From contig JAVBOH010000008.1 of assembly GCA_031550725.1 (NCBI GenBank), positions 62,001 through 126,000 on the forward strand: a stretch of DNA of 64,000 bases, in the 5' to 3' direction. Numbering within the stretch: the first letter of the stretch is position 1; each line of letters begins with the position of its first letter. Below are positions 25,097 through 34,368 of the stretch, in pieces. The DNA is from UBA946 sp031550725. Lineage in GTDB: Bacteria; Bacillota; Clostridia; Oscillospirales; Ruminococcaceae. The notes beneath the pieces are model-generated. The model was not told the DNA's origin. It made no database searches and saw only the letters and a program-made list of their open reading frames with translations. The position numbers and the translations under genes are program-made.

Positions 25097-26278
25097 TTAA
25101 TATAATCTTTTTGTTTTTGGCAAGCCATCTGATTTCTTGCATCTTTTCGCAGTAGCATATCCGAACACTATTATTATTGCTGTGCCTATGAATGTTTCTT
25201 TTAGGTAAGCATAGTAAAATTCAGTGTTATCTGTAACATCGACCAGAACATTATTCAGGTCATAAAAGCAATATATAGTATGTGAGTATAATTCAATTTC
25301 TTTTATATATTCGTCAAAATCTTCAAAAGAGTGTATGGTTTCATGCATTATTTCATTACGGCTTGCACCAAATAAATCTTGTACTTGAGAATCGTTTAAA
25401 TCAGCTAGTTCATCAAGAAATGCATTCTCTTCATCAATATACGTCTGAACATATTTACGTTCCTCGTCAACATACTTGCTTAATACAACAGCCATGTCAT
25501 TTGCATAGCTGTAACGACATACAATCAGATATGTTACAAGGCACAACGCAAGTGTTGCAATGCCGCCTTTCCATGTAAAACCACTGCCAAATTTCATGAA
25601 TAAACCAAGCCCTGCTGCAACACCGACATAAGATATGTAAGAACCCTCATAACCTGCAAGCCACATGATTAAATAGCATATAATCATAATAATACAGCCA
25701 AGTAATGCTCCAAGAAAAGCCCTGAACGGACGTGCTGTGATTTCATAACGAGGTTTCCCATGTAAACGAGTTGTGCTTCTCCTGCAATTCTCACATTCAT
25801 AACCTGACCTTTTTTTGTCAAGTGTAAATTCAGAATAACAAGGCTCGCCGCAGTTTGAACATCCTGCTAACAAACTTAAACTTTTTATCATGTCTGCAAT
25901 CGCAGCCATAATATCATATAGCCTTTGAGGACGCTTATTCGGTGCACAGTGCAGGTTTATTATCGCATTAATCTGAAAAGATGAGTACACACAAGATATA
26001 ATATCGTTCTCAAAAGTACTGCCAGTCAGTATATTATTTATATCAGTATTAATATCATTTGTCCTTCGAATTTGACGATTAATCTGTTCATCCCGATTAT
26101 CATTGGTGGTATTTTCACGAAACGTCGGTGAAACATAAAATGAAACATAAAACTTGTCATCCCTGTCCGGATATGACACAAAACATGGTAAGCTATCAAA
26201 AAAGCCATTATACCCCAACAGCCTTTTATGGTTTTCAAGTCCTGATAAAACTGCAAATCCCTTATGGTTAAATATCAT
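25097..26278 (-). CDS. Membrane protein with central zinc knuckle, function unknown
   Basis: About 393 residues, not recognised. The N-terminal 130 residues look soluble. A zinc knuckle follows (CSNCGEPC, then CENC) and a central hydrophobic block with three to four membrane helices (about 190-270). A charged, acidic helical segment (YVDEERKYVQTYIDEENAFL) and a last helix (about 360-380) before a basic tail complete it. ATG 26276-26278 follows AAAGGA at 9 bases. The helical acidic segment between membrane spans suggests an extracytoplasmic coiled coil. It lies between a 57-residue gene (upstream, 29 bp gap) and tcdA (14 bp gap). Confidence 0.75.
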   Translation of the reverse strand: MIFNHKGFAVLSGLENHKRLLGYNGFFDSLPCFVSYPDRDDKFYVSFYVSPTFRENTTNDNRDEQINRQIRRTNDINTDINNILTGSTFENDIISCVYSSFQINAIINLHCAPNKRPQRLYDIMAAIADMIKSLSLLAGCSNCGEPCYSEFTLDKKRSGYECENCRRSTTRLHGKPRYEITARPFRAFLGALLGCIIMIICYLIMWLAGYEGSYISYVGVAAGLGLFMKFGSGFTWKGGIATLALCLVTYLIVCRYSYANDMAVVLSKYVDEERKYVQTYIDEENAFLDELADLNDSQVQDLFGASRNEIMHETIHSFEDFDEYIKEIELYSHTIYCFYDLNNVLVDVTDNTEFYYAYLKETFIGTAIIIVFGYATAKRCKKSDGLPKTKRLY

Positions 26279-26307
26279 AATCGTATATCCTTTTGTTAAT
26301 ATTAGTG

Positions 26308-26481
26308 TCAAATAAACTCATGAATAAACCCCTCAGTATATTCAATCAAATCTATCTCCGAAAAAATTTTATTACCCTTTGCTAGAAGCTGTCCTTTTAT
26401 ATAATCAGGCAGGACCGCAAAATAATTTCTTGCCTTTTCGCTTTCATGCAAAAGCATATCAAGGTTTTGGTATTGTAACAT
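26308..26481 (-). CDS. 57-residue small protein
   Basis: ATG 26479-26481 with GGAG 8 bases upstream, ending at TGA 26308-26310. The sequence (LQYQNLDMLLHESEKARNYF, then LPDYIKGQLLAKGNKI) is amphipathic and helical, and resembles a family of small Clostridia proteins I know only as uncharacterised. It is the first gene of a likely three-gene unit with the zinc-knuckle membrane protein and tcdA. No signal peptide, no cysteines. Function unknown. Confidence 0.75.
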   Translation of the reverse strand: MLQYQNLDMLLHESEKARNYFAVLPDYIKGQLLAKGNKIFSEIDLIEYTEGFIHEFI

Positions 26482-26565
26482 AGTCATATCTCCGTTATCA
26501 TTATTGTTAGGTTAGCGGACACAAAATGTGCGCTCACGAAGATATGTTATGTAAAGATTGCTTTT

Positions 26566-27405
26566 TTATTCGCCTATGAATGCTTTTATTTCATCAATAC
26601 GGCTCATGGCTAGGTCATAACCCTCCTGCCATGCCTCACGGATTTTTACTGTGTCCTTTTGAAAGCTGTCAAGCTTAGCACTCGGACGAAGTATAATAGC
26701 TTTTCCACGGCGTTCAAGTTCCTCACAAAACTGCACCTGACTATTATAAATCTTATGTCTTGCCAAAAGCAGCATTTCAAGCTTTGGATATTTATGCTTA
26801 ATTGCTTGGCTCATGAAAATGTTGCCCTTGCCGCATTTTTTAATAAAACCCTGTGGCTGTGTTAAAATGATTATATTTTTTGAACAGCCATCTTTAATAG
26901 CTTTTTTTATACATATTGGAGATGCTAAGCCTCCGTCATAATAATAGCCGTCACCAATTTTTATTGCAGGGAAATACCCTGGTATTGCGCATGTCGCACG
27001 AAGATAATTAAAGTTATCGTCATCATCCAAGGCATCGAAAAACTCCGATTTACCCGTTAACGCATTCGTTACGCCGACATATGCACGACCTGTATACTGG
27101 CGGAATTTATCATAATCAAACGTCACAAGCTCATGCGGGATATCACCAAATACAAAGTCTAAACCAAAATAACTTTTGCACCTTGCAAAATTTTTAACGC
27201 TTAGATATCTATCATCATTGCGATACTTTTCAAGTATGATTGTGTTGCGGTCATACTGCTCTGATATGTATGAATATCCATTTGAAATTCCTGCCGATAC
27301 GCCTACTATGTATGGGAATTTTATACCCTCTTTTAAAAAGGCATCCATTATTCCTGCTGAAAAAATTCCTCTGAATGTTCCGCCTTCCAATACTAGTCCT
27401 GTCAT
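26566..27405 (-). CDS. Patatin-like phospholipase
   Basis: 279 residues from ATG 27403-27405, which follows AAAGGA at 7 bases and gives the family N-terminus TGLVLEGGTFRGIFSAG. The oxyanion loop GGTFRG, nucleophile elbow GVSAG and the catalytic dyad Asp in DGGLASP are all present. It should be a serine acyl hydrolase of the RssA/YjjU-type patatin group, acting on phospholipids or other acyl esters at the inner membrane face. Substrate unknown. Longer starts to 27453 lack a ribosome binding site. Confidence 0.9.
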   Translation of the reverse strand: MTGLVLEGGTFRGIFSAGIMDAFLKEGIKFPYIVGVSAGISNGYSYISEQYDRNTIILEKYRNDDRYLSVKNFARCKSYFGLDFVFGDIPHELVTFDYDKFRQYTGRAYVGVTNALTGKSEFFDALDDDDNFNYLRATCAIPGYFPAIKIGDGYYYDGGLASPICIKKAIKDGCSKNIIILTQPQGFIKKCGKGNIFMSQAIKHKYPKLEMLLLARHKIYNSQVQFCEELERRGKAIILRPSAKLDSFQKDTVKIREAWQEGYDLAMSRIDEIKAFIGE

Positions 27406-27464
27406 GTTTTTATCCTTTCTTGTAATTATATCAATTGCATCATATTCAAGCATTTCAGCTTTAC

Positions 27465-27970
27465 TTAACTTTTCAATTTCTCAATTAAATCCTTAAAATA
27501 AACTGACCAATTAAAGTCATAAATAGTTAAATATCTTTTAGGAGCATATAAATTTCTTATGGTGCTGCGATCTCTTTGAATTGGATACATCACATCCCAT
27601 TTTTCCGCTTCAAAGATTGTTATAGATTTGTCATCTTGAGTTTTTTCTCCAACTGTATTTCCATAAAACACAAAATGCATTGATCTGTGCAAAACACATC
27701 AAATTCATCAAAATATTTTTCACTTAACACTTGAAATGGGTTAACGCTCACTTCGGTAAAATGTATAATACTATATTGTTCATGCATTACCCAGTGTTCC
27801 TCTAATATACCACTTTTATAGTCCACCTCACAAATTACTACATTATCATCAACAGTTATATTATTTGTTTTTGCAATTTTTATAGGAATAAAATCAAGCA
27901 TAATAAAAAATAATAAAACAAAAATTATTCTTCTTATAACACTCTTAGTCTTTTGGTTAATTTTCTTCAT
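27465..27970 (-). pseudogene. Frameshifted gene for a membrane-anchored protein
   Basis: The first part runs from ATG 27968-27970 (GAGGGG 8 bases upstream) with an N-terminal hydrophobic helix (IIFVLLFFIMLDFIPI) and a globular part ending DEFDVFCTDQ near 27690. From there the continuation (MHFVFYGNTVGEKTQDDK to the end at 27465) lies in another frame. One base lost or gained near 27680-27692 would join them into a single protein of about 168 residues. Not recognised. Either a real inactivating mutation or a sequencing error; no slippery heptamer suggests programmed frameshifting. Confidence 0.65.
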
Positions 27971-28087
27971 AATATAACCCCTCATTAATCATTATAATCG
28001 ACATTATATAGTAACTACATCTTGTTTTGTAATAATCTAATTCAATTAATGAAAAACCATATTCCTTTCTTGGAATAATTATACTGA

Positions 28088-28116
28088 TTGAAAAATTTAT
28101 TAATCCATGTTATAAT
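28088..28116 (+). promoter_or_regulatory. Promoter of the C39-like peptidase gene
   Basis: TTGAAA (28088-28093), 17-bp spacer, TATAAT (28111-28116) with TGT just before it. It lies about 45 bp before the gene. Confidence 0.8.
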
Positions 28117-28156
28117 GAATGATATATTATAATAAATATAATTTATTTGAAGTGAG

Positions 28157-28993
28157 GTGGTTGCTATAAGGAATAAAGTGCTTGTTATTGTTCTGTTTCT
28201 ATGTCTTGTCACTTGCACTGTCGCTGCCGATTTTGCTTATACTGATGAAGTTTATGAAAAAAGAGCAAACGAAATTGCAAAATACGAAAGCCTTAATGCT
28301 GACCCTCATACTATTTACAGCGGTTATACCGTTGAAGCTCTTGGTGATGGTTATGAAAATCCCCAAAGCTTTTTCGGCAAGGTTCTAATTGATGTTCCAC
28401 TAATAAATCAATTCCCCGAACTTCCTGTCGGTTGTGAAATTGTTTCTGCAGCTTCTGTTTTGCAATACTTAGGGTTCGATATTGATAAGGTTACCATGGC
28501 GACAGACTTTTTCGTTTGTGATAATAATTTTACGCTTGATGCTAAAGGAAGAAGTCATGGTCCTGACCCTCGTGAAGTTTTCGCTGGTGACCCTTTTAAA
28601 TGGGGATATGGCTGTTTTCCTGATGTTGTTGCTAATGCCATGAATAAGTATTTTGTTTCAGCAGAGTCGGAATACAAGGCTTTAACTCTTTATAATATCA
28701 ATTCAGCCGATATCGAAAAGCTTATTGATGAGGGTGTGCCGATTATTGTCTGGGCAACACAGGATATGAAACCTTTTAATTATCGTAAACCTGCACAGTG
28801 GTATATAAATGGCACTAACGAGGTTTATGAGTGGCTCGGAAATTCCCATACGCTTGTTTTGTGCGGTTATGACAGCGTTTGCTATTATTTTATGGACTGC
28901 AATAACAAGGATGATATCACGCCTTATGTTAAAAGTGCTTTCCTTAATAGGTTTGATGATGCTGGGATGCAGTGTGTTGTGGTTAAGAAGTAA
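28157..28993 (+). CDS. Secreted C39-like cysteine peptidase family protein
   Basis: About 278 residues: an N-terminal signal or anchor (VLVIVLFLCLVTCTVAA), a linker, and a C39_2-type papain-like domain. The catalytic Cys lies in PVGCEIVSAASVLQYLG, and the His in GNSHTLVLCGYD with the following Asn/Asp (MDCNN). Such proteins are often secreted or tethered and may cleave peptides or wall components. The start is unclear. GTG 28157 has only a weak site; GAGGTGG at 28155-28161 is ideally placed for ATA 28166, which would give a textbook signal peptide (MRNKVLVIV); GTG 28178 follows AAGGAA. The stop overlaps the convergent gene by 11 bp. Confidence 0.82.
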   Translation: MVAIRNKVLVIVLFLCLVTCTVAADFAYTDEVYEKRANEIAKYESLNADPHTIYSGYTVEALGDGYENPQSFFGKVLIDVPLINQFPELPVGCEIVSAASVLQYLGFDIDKVTMATDFFVCDNNFTLDAKGRSHGPDPREVFAGDPFKWGYGCFPDVVANAMNKYFVSAESEYKALTLYNINSADIEKLIDEGVPIIVWATQDMKPFNYRKPAQWYINGTNEVYEWLGNSHTLVLCGYDSVCYYFMDCNNKDDITPYVKSAFLNRFDDAGMQCVVVKK

Positions 28994-29546
28994 AGTTAAT
29001 TAAATAAATATAAGCAATTAATCTAAAAAGCAAAATGTCCATCACAATTAAAAGCACCGTATATAAAACAGTCCAGACAATAGTCAAAATGGGCCGTTTT
29101 TTTATTGGAGATAATTTTATACCTTTATTTTCATATGGAGCTTTTGCAAATATCCATATATTAATTCCAAAGAAAACTGCAATCGAAATAACCAGTAAAT
29201 AAAATGTATCATTTAAATAATAGCTTGAATAAATAAAGTCAATTACTACAAGCGATATTGAATTGACAATCAGTGTTTTTATTAATGGTATGTTGATTTT
29301 GGTTATTTTAGAAAAAAGATAGCACATAGGTATTGATAATACTAACGCTATTAAAAGCAACTGAACATAGCTTCCAACATTTGTACCGCAGAAAACTGCA
29401 TACCATTGATACGGAAACACTGCCCATAATATTGCAAATATAACTGCAAATACTGCTGTGCCTATTGATAATACTGCTTTGAATTTATCTTCTGACATTG
29501 GTTGGTTTACATTTTCTTCATTTACCACTGTTTTTTTATCACTCAT
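28983..29546 (-). CDS. Five-helix membrane protein, function unknown
   Basis: 187 residues, not recognised. A short charged N-terminus (MSDKKTVVNEENVNQ) is followed by about five hydrophobic segments, first near residues 24-45 and last near 160-182. No conserved polar motif is seen inside the helices. ATG 29544-29546 follows a GAAAGACG-like site. It is downstream of asnS (86 bp, with a hairpin repeat between) and its 3' end overlaps the convergent peptidase gene by 11 bp. Confidence 0.72.
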   Translation of the reverse strand: MSDKKTVVNEENVNQPMSEDKFKAVLSIGTAVFAVIFAILWAVFPYQWYAVFCGTNVGSYVQLLLIALVLSIPMCYLFSKITKINIPLIKTLIVNSISLVVIDFIYSSYYLNDTFYLLVISIAVFFGINIWIFAKAPYENKGIKLSPIKKRPILTIVWTVLYTVLLIVMDILLFRLIAYIYLINFTS

Positions 29547-29593
29547 TTATTTTTACACGTCTTTCAAGGTTAATTATTATCTATGGATGCGTG

Positions 29594-29624
29594 TTGTAGG
29601 GACGCTCAAAGTACGTCCCTACTA
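29594..29624. repeat. Dispersed hairpin repeat, between asnS and the membrane protein gene
   Basis: GTAGGGACG (29596-29604) pairs with CGTCCCTAC (29614-29622), loop of 9. Confidence 0.7.
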
Positions 29625-29632
29625 TTTATCAA

Positions 29633-31024
29633 TTAATATATCGAGCCTGTTGTGCGTGGGAATGGGATTACATCACGGATATTTGATATCCCAGTCGCAT
29701 ACATGATAAGGCGCTCAAATCCTAAGCCAAAGCCTGCGTGCTTTGCTCCGCCATATCTGCGCAAATCAAGATACCAGCTGTATTCATCCACAGGCAAGGA
29801 TAACTCCTCCATGCGTTTTATAAGCAAGTCAAGGCGTTCCTCACGCTGACTTCCGCCGATTAATTCACCAACCCCTGGGACTAGCAAATCAACTGCCGCA
29901 ACTGTTTTATTATCATCATTCATACGCATATAAAATGACTTTATTTCCTTTGGATAGTCAGTTACAAATACTGGGGATTTATATACCTTTTCAGTCAGAT
30001 ATCGCTCATGCTCTGTTTGTAAATCCGCTCCCCATGAAACTGGATACTCAAACTTTTCTCCGCAATTTTCAAGTATTTCAATTGCACTAGTATATGAACA
30101 TCTTGCGAAATTTGAATTTGCAACTGATGTCAGCTTTTCGATAAGCTCATTATCATAAAATTTATTGCAGAACTCGAGCTCCTCTTTACATTCATCAAGC
30201 AAGACTTTAAGCACATATTTGAGCATATTCTCTGCAAGCTCCATATCATCCTCTAAATCAGCAAATGCTATTTCTGGTTCAATCATCCAGAACTCAGCGG
30301 CATGACGTGCTGTATAAGATTTTTCTGCACGGAATGTTGGTCCGAATGTATATATCTTGCCAAACGCCATTGCCATGCATTCGCCCTCAAGCTGTCCTGA
30401 AACTGTCAGGGATGCGTGCTTACCAAAAAAATCCTGTGAAAAATCAGTTTCGCCGTTTTCTTGTTTTGGCAGGTCATTCATGTTCATACTTGAAACTGTG
30501 AACATCTCGCCTGCTCCCTCGCAGTCGCTTGCTGTGATAATCGGTGTATGTGCATAGGTAAAGCCATTTTCATGAAAGAATTTATGCAGAGCCTGCGCTG
30601 CATATGAACGGATTTTAAAAGCTGCTTGAAATGTATTCGTTCTCATTCGCAAGTGTGATATTGTTCGCAAGTATTCTAAGCTATGTGCTTTTTTCTGCAG
30701 CGGATAATCGGGTGATGATGACCCCTCAATTTCTATTTCATCCGCACTTACTTCAAATGCCTGCTTAGCATTTGGTGTTAAAACAAGCTTACCCTTAATA
30801 TTTATTGCAGCACCTGTATTAAGTTTTGCCACCTCTGTAAAGCTTTTAACCTTTGCTTCCTCTGCTACAATCTGCAGCGGTGTAAAATAACTGCCGTCCG
30901 TAATTGCAATAAACGCTAATCCTTTGCTTACACGTATTGATTTTATCCATCCGCATACGGTTATATTTGTATTGGTATAATTTTGTGTTTCACAAAATAA
31001 TTTTTTTATCTCTATTCTTTTCAT
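29633..31024 (-). CDS. asnS: Asparaginyl-tRNA synthetase
   Basis: 463 residues, class IIb. An N-terminal OB-fold anticodon-binding domain (VCGWIKSIRVSKGLAFIAI) is followed by the catalytic domain: motif 1 near FFHENGFTYAHTPIIT, motif 2 TFRAEKSYTARHAAEFWMIE, and motif 3 GFGLGFERLIMY near the end. The ending DVIPFPRTTGSIY is diagnostic for AsnRS against AspRS. Length matches (about 463-466). ATG 31022-31024. No T-box is present in the 130-bp upstream gap, which holds only a hairpin repeat. Confidence 0.96.
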   Translation of the reverse strand: MKRIEIKKLFCETQNYTNTNITVCGWIKSIRVSKGLAFIAITDGSYFTPLQIVAEEAKVKSFTEVAKLNTGAAINIKGKLVLTPNAKQAFEVSADEIEIEGSSSPDYPLQKKAHSLEYLRTISHLRMRTNTFQAAFKIRSYAAQALHKFFHENGFTYAHTPIITASDCEGAGEMFTVSSMNMNDLPKQENGETDFSQDFFGKHASLTVSGQLEGECMAMAFGKIYTFGPTFRAEKSYTARHAAEFWMIEPEIAFADLEDDMELAENMLKYVLKVLLDECKEELEFCNKFYDNELIEKLTSVANSNFARCSYTSAIEILENCGEKFEYPVSWGADLQTEHERYLTEKVYKSPVFVTDYPKEIKSFYMRMNDDNKTVAAVDLLVPGVGELIGGSQREERLDLLIKRMEELSLPVDEYSWYLDLRRYGGAKHAGFGLGFERLIMYATGISNIRDVIPFPRTTGSIY

Positions 31025-31075
31025 TTAAAATTGACCTCATATTTTATTTATTCACAAGCATAAAGGTTTGGTAAT

Positions 31076-31116
31076 TGTAGGGGGCGATGTGCCGAAGCAT
31101 TATAATCGCACCTACA
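31076..31116. repeat. Dispersed hairpin repeat upstream of asnS
   Basis: TGTAGGGGGCGAT pairs with ATCGCACCTACA (one unpaired base). Same family as the copies at 15461, 36785 and 58384. Confidence 0.7.
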
Positions 31117-31157
31117 TAGTGTTTGTATGGTTTTAGTTGATACAAGGTGTGACATTA

Positions 31158-32219
31158 TTATTCATGCGCATATAGATTTGTTTCCCAAGCTGGAATATAT
31201 AATTGATGTCTTACCTTAAACTTTAGCTTTGGGTTGATTTCAATCAATTGCAATGGTATATCAAACATATCCTCATTGCGATGATATAATGCACATATTA
31301 TTTTCGCTCCGCCTGCTATATGTCGTTTTGCGCCGATTATCGCCTCATGCTCTGCACCCTCGACGTCAAGCTTTATTAGCGTTGCCTGCTCTTTTACACT
31401 TTCATCAACTGCATAGCATGGCACAGTTTTTTCGCCGTCCTCTTTTACCATTGTCATTCGTCCGACACCATCTGTAAAAGAAATTTCGCCGCTTTTGCTC
31501 CATGCCGCACCGTTATAATAATATATATTTTTATAATCATCTCCAACACGCTTTAACATGCGCTTGAAGTTTTTCTCGTTTGGCTCAAAGGCATGGATAC
31601 TCTTGTATTTGTTTTGTGTAACACCCAAAAATTCCTGAACGGTATCTCCGTTATATGCACCTAAATCGACATATACTTCATCATCCGTTAGTTTTATAAG
31701 TTCATCATAAACCTCGGAATTTGGGGTTGTGCAATTATTAAGATAATCTATCTTGCCGCTTATTTTAAAGTTAACGACATCAGCAAATACTGACCTCGAT
31801 TTTTCATCCTCAAGCATATTATATACCTTATCAATTTTATCGGCATTTTTCAAGCAGTATTCATATGTGAAAAGTCCATCACCTGCTACTGGGACATCAG
31901 GTGCTAACAGTACATATTTTTTTGCTAACTCGTTAATATGGTTATAAAGACGTTCATATCCTGCGGCAAATGCAAGCACTATTACAAATTCATCAAGGTA
32001 TTCCTCAATCTGTGATAGTGTATGCACATAATGCCCCTCAAATACATGGGCTCTGTAATAATCATCGCTTGCAAAAAATCCTGATGCGGCAATTCCATAT
32101 TCATTAAACACCTTTATTATTTTTAGTGCTCCGTCACCCATGCCATATATAAATATCGGAAGTCCGCAGTTTTTTAAGTATTCCCAGGCGTTAGTCTTTT
32201 CTTTTATAAAATCAAGCAT
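31158..32219 (-). CDS. FkbM-family methyltransferase with N-terminal Rossmann-like domain
   Basis: 353 residues. The first 110 resemble a nucleotide-binding Rossmann half (FIYGMGDGALKIIKVFNEYG). The rest is an FkbM SAM-dependent methyltransferase: VYVDLGAYNGDTVQEF (SAM loop), HAFEPNEKNF, and IKLDVEGAEHEAI with the ALYHRNEDMFDIPLQL closing block. FkbM enzymes usually O-methylate polysaccharides or secondary metabolites; this fusion type is common in anaerobes near glycan or flagellin modification genes, none of which are here. ATG 32217-32219 has GAAAGGAC upstream. It is followed leftwards by asnS and preceded by a PH-domain gene. Confidence 0.88.
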   Translation of the reverse strand: MLDFIKEKTNAWEYLKNCGLPIFIYGMGDGALKIIKVFNEYGIAASGFFASDDYYRAHVFEGHYVHTLSQIEEYLDEFVIVLAFAAGYERLYNHINELAKKYVLLAPDVPVAGDGLFTYEYCLKNADKIDKVYNMLEDEKSRSVFADVVNFKISGKIDYLNNCTTPNSEVYDELIKLTDDEVYVDLGAYNGDTVQEFLGVTQNKYKSIHAFEPNEKNFKRMLKRVGDDYKNIYYYNGAAWSKSGEISFTDGVGRMTMVKEDGEKTVPCYAVDESVKEQATLIKLDVEGAEHEAIIGAKRHIAGGAKIICALYHRNEDMFDIPLQLIEINPKLKFKVRHQLYIPAWETNLYAHE

Positions 32220-32253
32220 ATATGTTTTGTTGTCCTTTCAGAATAGCTCAAAA

Positions 32254-32655
32254 TCAAACCATATCGTCGTCATAACCGTCTGCATGACAATGGTCAACAG
32301 CTATCATATCACGTCCTCGAACTCTGTATTTATCACGCTGGATATCAACCTGCGTTTCAAGCTTATCCATAAATTTTCGTGGCGCTTTTATTGATATAAC
32401 TTCCTTTACTGGTGTATCGACGTCACGGCAGTTGATTGTTACTGTGCCGCAGCCAAACACTCTTTGAGAGAACGGCAGCTTCAAGCTTTTATCTATTACT
32501 CTGTATAGCTCAATTTCATCCTCATAAATATTAAAAAAGCCTTTTCTTGTAATGAATTTTTTCTCGGTTAAAATATATCTAGTAAAGGAAATCGGCAAAC
32601 CGAACAACGTTCTTTTTTTATCAGTCCAGATGTAGTCATAATCTGATTTATACAT
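32254..32655 (-). CDS. Small bacterial PH-domain protein
   Basis: 133 residues. The main body (TRYILTEKKFITRKGFFNIY to GCGTVTINCRD, then ISIKAPRKFMDKLETQV) matches the bacterial PH-like (YdbS/bPH2) beta-sandwich and closing helix, without membrane helices. An acidic, His-rich tail (DHCHADGYDDDMV) follows and might bind metal. ATG 32653-32655 with AAAGGACG 9-10 bases upstream. The gap to the methyltransferase gene downstream is 34 bp, so they are likely one operon. Confidence 0.78.
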   Translation of the reverse strand: MYKSDYDYIWTDKKRTLFGLPISFTRYILTEKKFITRKGFFNIYEDEIELYRVIDKSLKLPFSQRVFGCGTVTINCRDVDTPVKEVISIKAPRKFMDKLETQVDIQRDKYRVRGRDMIAVDHCHADGYDDDMV

Positions 32656-32691
32656 GATTTGTTTCGTCCTTTCTTTTTATGTTTATACACA

Positions 32692-32973
32692 TTAATTATA
32701 TAACTTATCAGAAAATATGTCAACAGCATTCTTGACTTTTTCACACGACAACTGCATGGGTAATAAATTAAAGATATTTGCAATTTGTAAGGATGCTATA
32801 TAATGAATAACATATCGATATCCTTTGAACACGATATATAGTGTACTTGCAAATATGACAAACACATAAGTGGTCAAACACTGATAACGTTTATATCCGT
32901 GTAATATTATAGGTATAATAGTCAAAATAGCCAAAAAAAGACAGAAAAAAAGAGCTAATCGCTTAAATTTTAT
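32692..32973 (-). pseudogene. Open frame for a small two-helix membrane protein lacking a start
   Basis: The frame is open from a TAA just above 32973 down to 32692 and encodes about 93 residues with two hydrophobic helices (ALFFCLFLAILTIIPII and TTYVFVIFASTLYIVF). The first possible start is TTG 32934, inside the first helix. The upstream ATA 32971-32973 would give a natural N-terminus (IKFKRLALFF), but no ribosome binding site precedes either. It is a doubtful gene, perhaps a decayed one. Confidence 0.35.
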
Positions 32974-33138
32974 TTATGCTGTTGTTAAATTTTATTTTAT
33001 GTGCTATTATATATCATAGTAATTATATATGTTATGTTACACCTTATATCTTTCTTATTCATATATCACGATTTTTCATCATCACAGCAGCTCAAGGTGT
33101 TTTCTTTGGGTATATTTTATTTAGGGGTGGGAATTTAA

Positions 33139-34182
33139 ATGCCAAAAATTTTAACTATGTCTGCAATTGAGGGTATGGTCATTACCGAAAATATAATTGA
33201 TGCAAGAGGACAAATGCTTTTAAAAGCAGGCACTAAGATAACTGAGAGAATTATTCCAATGCTTATCAGCCGAGGCATCAATGAAATTGATATCCTTGAC
33301 AGATATACTCTTGACCTTAGTCCCACTGATAGTATGCGACGTGAAGTTCTGCTTAAGGTTGGCAACTTAATCAGCAGATATGCTCCGAATATTCCTGAAG
33401 CAAACAAGTCCGATAAGATGGTTAAGGTTGCTGAAGCTGCACATATGGTGCTCAATAAAATTGTCGAGGATGATACTGTTATCAGCTACTGCACTCAGCT
33501 TAAGATTGTTGACGCTAACTTGCTTGAACACAGCTATTCCTGTGCGGCGCTCGGAGTTTTGCTTGCCGGTGCACTTGGAATTGGTGACCGTGAGATGTAT
33601 AAGGTTGGCTGTGCTGGACTTTTACATGACATTGGTCTGCTTGAAATGCCGCACCTTATCAATTCTCCTTATTTAAGCTCCAATGACCGAGAGCTTTATA
33701 ACGAGCATACTACATATGGCTATTATCTTACAAAGGAAAACGGTATTGACCCTGATATTTCCGCACTTATTTATGCTCATCATGAAAATTTTGACGGCTC
33801 AGGATATCCTAAGGGAATATCATCTGCTGCTATTCCGATTGGTGCTAGAATTTTGGGTATTATTGAAAGCTTTGACACGCTTATTCGATTTAGTGATGCT
33901 AAGATTTATCAGGCTGTTGAATTCCTTTACGGTGGCGGAGATATGTATTTCGACCTTTCCATTGTTACCGCTTTTCTTGAAAACCTTTCGATATATCCGC
34001 TTGGTTCTATTGTTAAGCTTTCAAACGGCGAAACTGGCGTTGTTGTTAATGTTCGTAAAAATGTTGGTGACAGACCTGTTGTTCGTGTTTTCTATAACAG
34101 TATGCACAGGCTTTATTCGCAGCCTAAGCTTATTGATATGGGTATGGAGCTTACTCTTTTTATTGAGGATGTTCTTTCATAA
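33139..34182 (+). CDS. HD-GYP domain protein, probable cyclic di-GMP phosphodiesterase
   Basis: 347 residues. An N-terminal DUF3391-like region of about 120 residues (with DARGQMLLKAGTKITERII) precedes the HD-GYP domain. The metal-binding residues are LLEHSYSCA, GLLHDIGLLEMP, YNEHTTYGYYL, IYAHHENFDGSGYPKG. All the metal ligands and the GYP motif are present, so hydrolysis of cyclic di-GMP is expected. A short C-terminal PilZ-like tail (IVKLSNGETGVVVNV) follows. No membrane segment is seen. ATG 33139-33141 follows GGGTGGG. It is monocistronic with a strong terminator. Confidence 0.93.
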   Translation: MPKILTMSAIEGMVITENIIDARGQMLLKAGTKITERIIPMLISRGINEIDILDRYTLDLSPTDSMRREVLLKVGNLISRYAPNIPEANKSDKMVKVAEAAHMVLNKIVEDDTVISYCTQLKIVDANLLEHSYSCAALGVLLAGALGIGDREMYKVGCAGLLHDIGLLEMPHLINSPYLSSNDRELYNEHTTYGYYLTKENGIDPDISALIYAHHENFDGSGYPKGISSAAIPIGARILGIIESFDTLIRFSDAKIYQAVEFLYGGGDMYFDLSIVTAFLENLSIYPLGSIVKLSNGETGVVVNVRKNVGDRPVVRVFYNSMHRLYSQPKLIDMGMELTLFIEDVLS

Positions 34183-34183
34183 A

Positions 34184-34237
34184 TAACAAAACCTCATACT
34201 ATAAAATCATGTCATTTTATAGTATGAGGTTTTGTTA
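34184..34237 (+). terminator. Terminator after the HD-GYP gene
   Basis: 23-bp perfect stem (34184-34206 with 34215-34237) with a short loop. Both flanks are AT-rich. Confidence 0.88.
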
Positions 34238-34368
34238 TGTATTGGTTAGTTTTCTGCGTTTTATTGCTGATATCTTCATACAAAGCTATATCAAACATAA
34301 TTATGACTGTCCAGTATATTACTGCATATATCAGACTTATGCTTATGCCTTTTAGTATGCTTGATTTT

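Noticed and set aside
31025..31157. A T-box leader for asnS
   Set aside because: The gap is only 130 bp, contains a dispersed hairpin and lacks the conserved T-box core.
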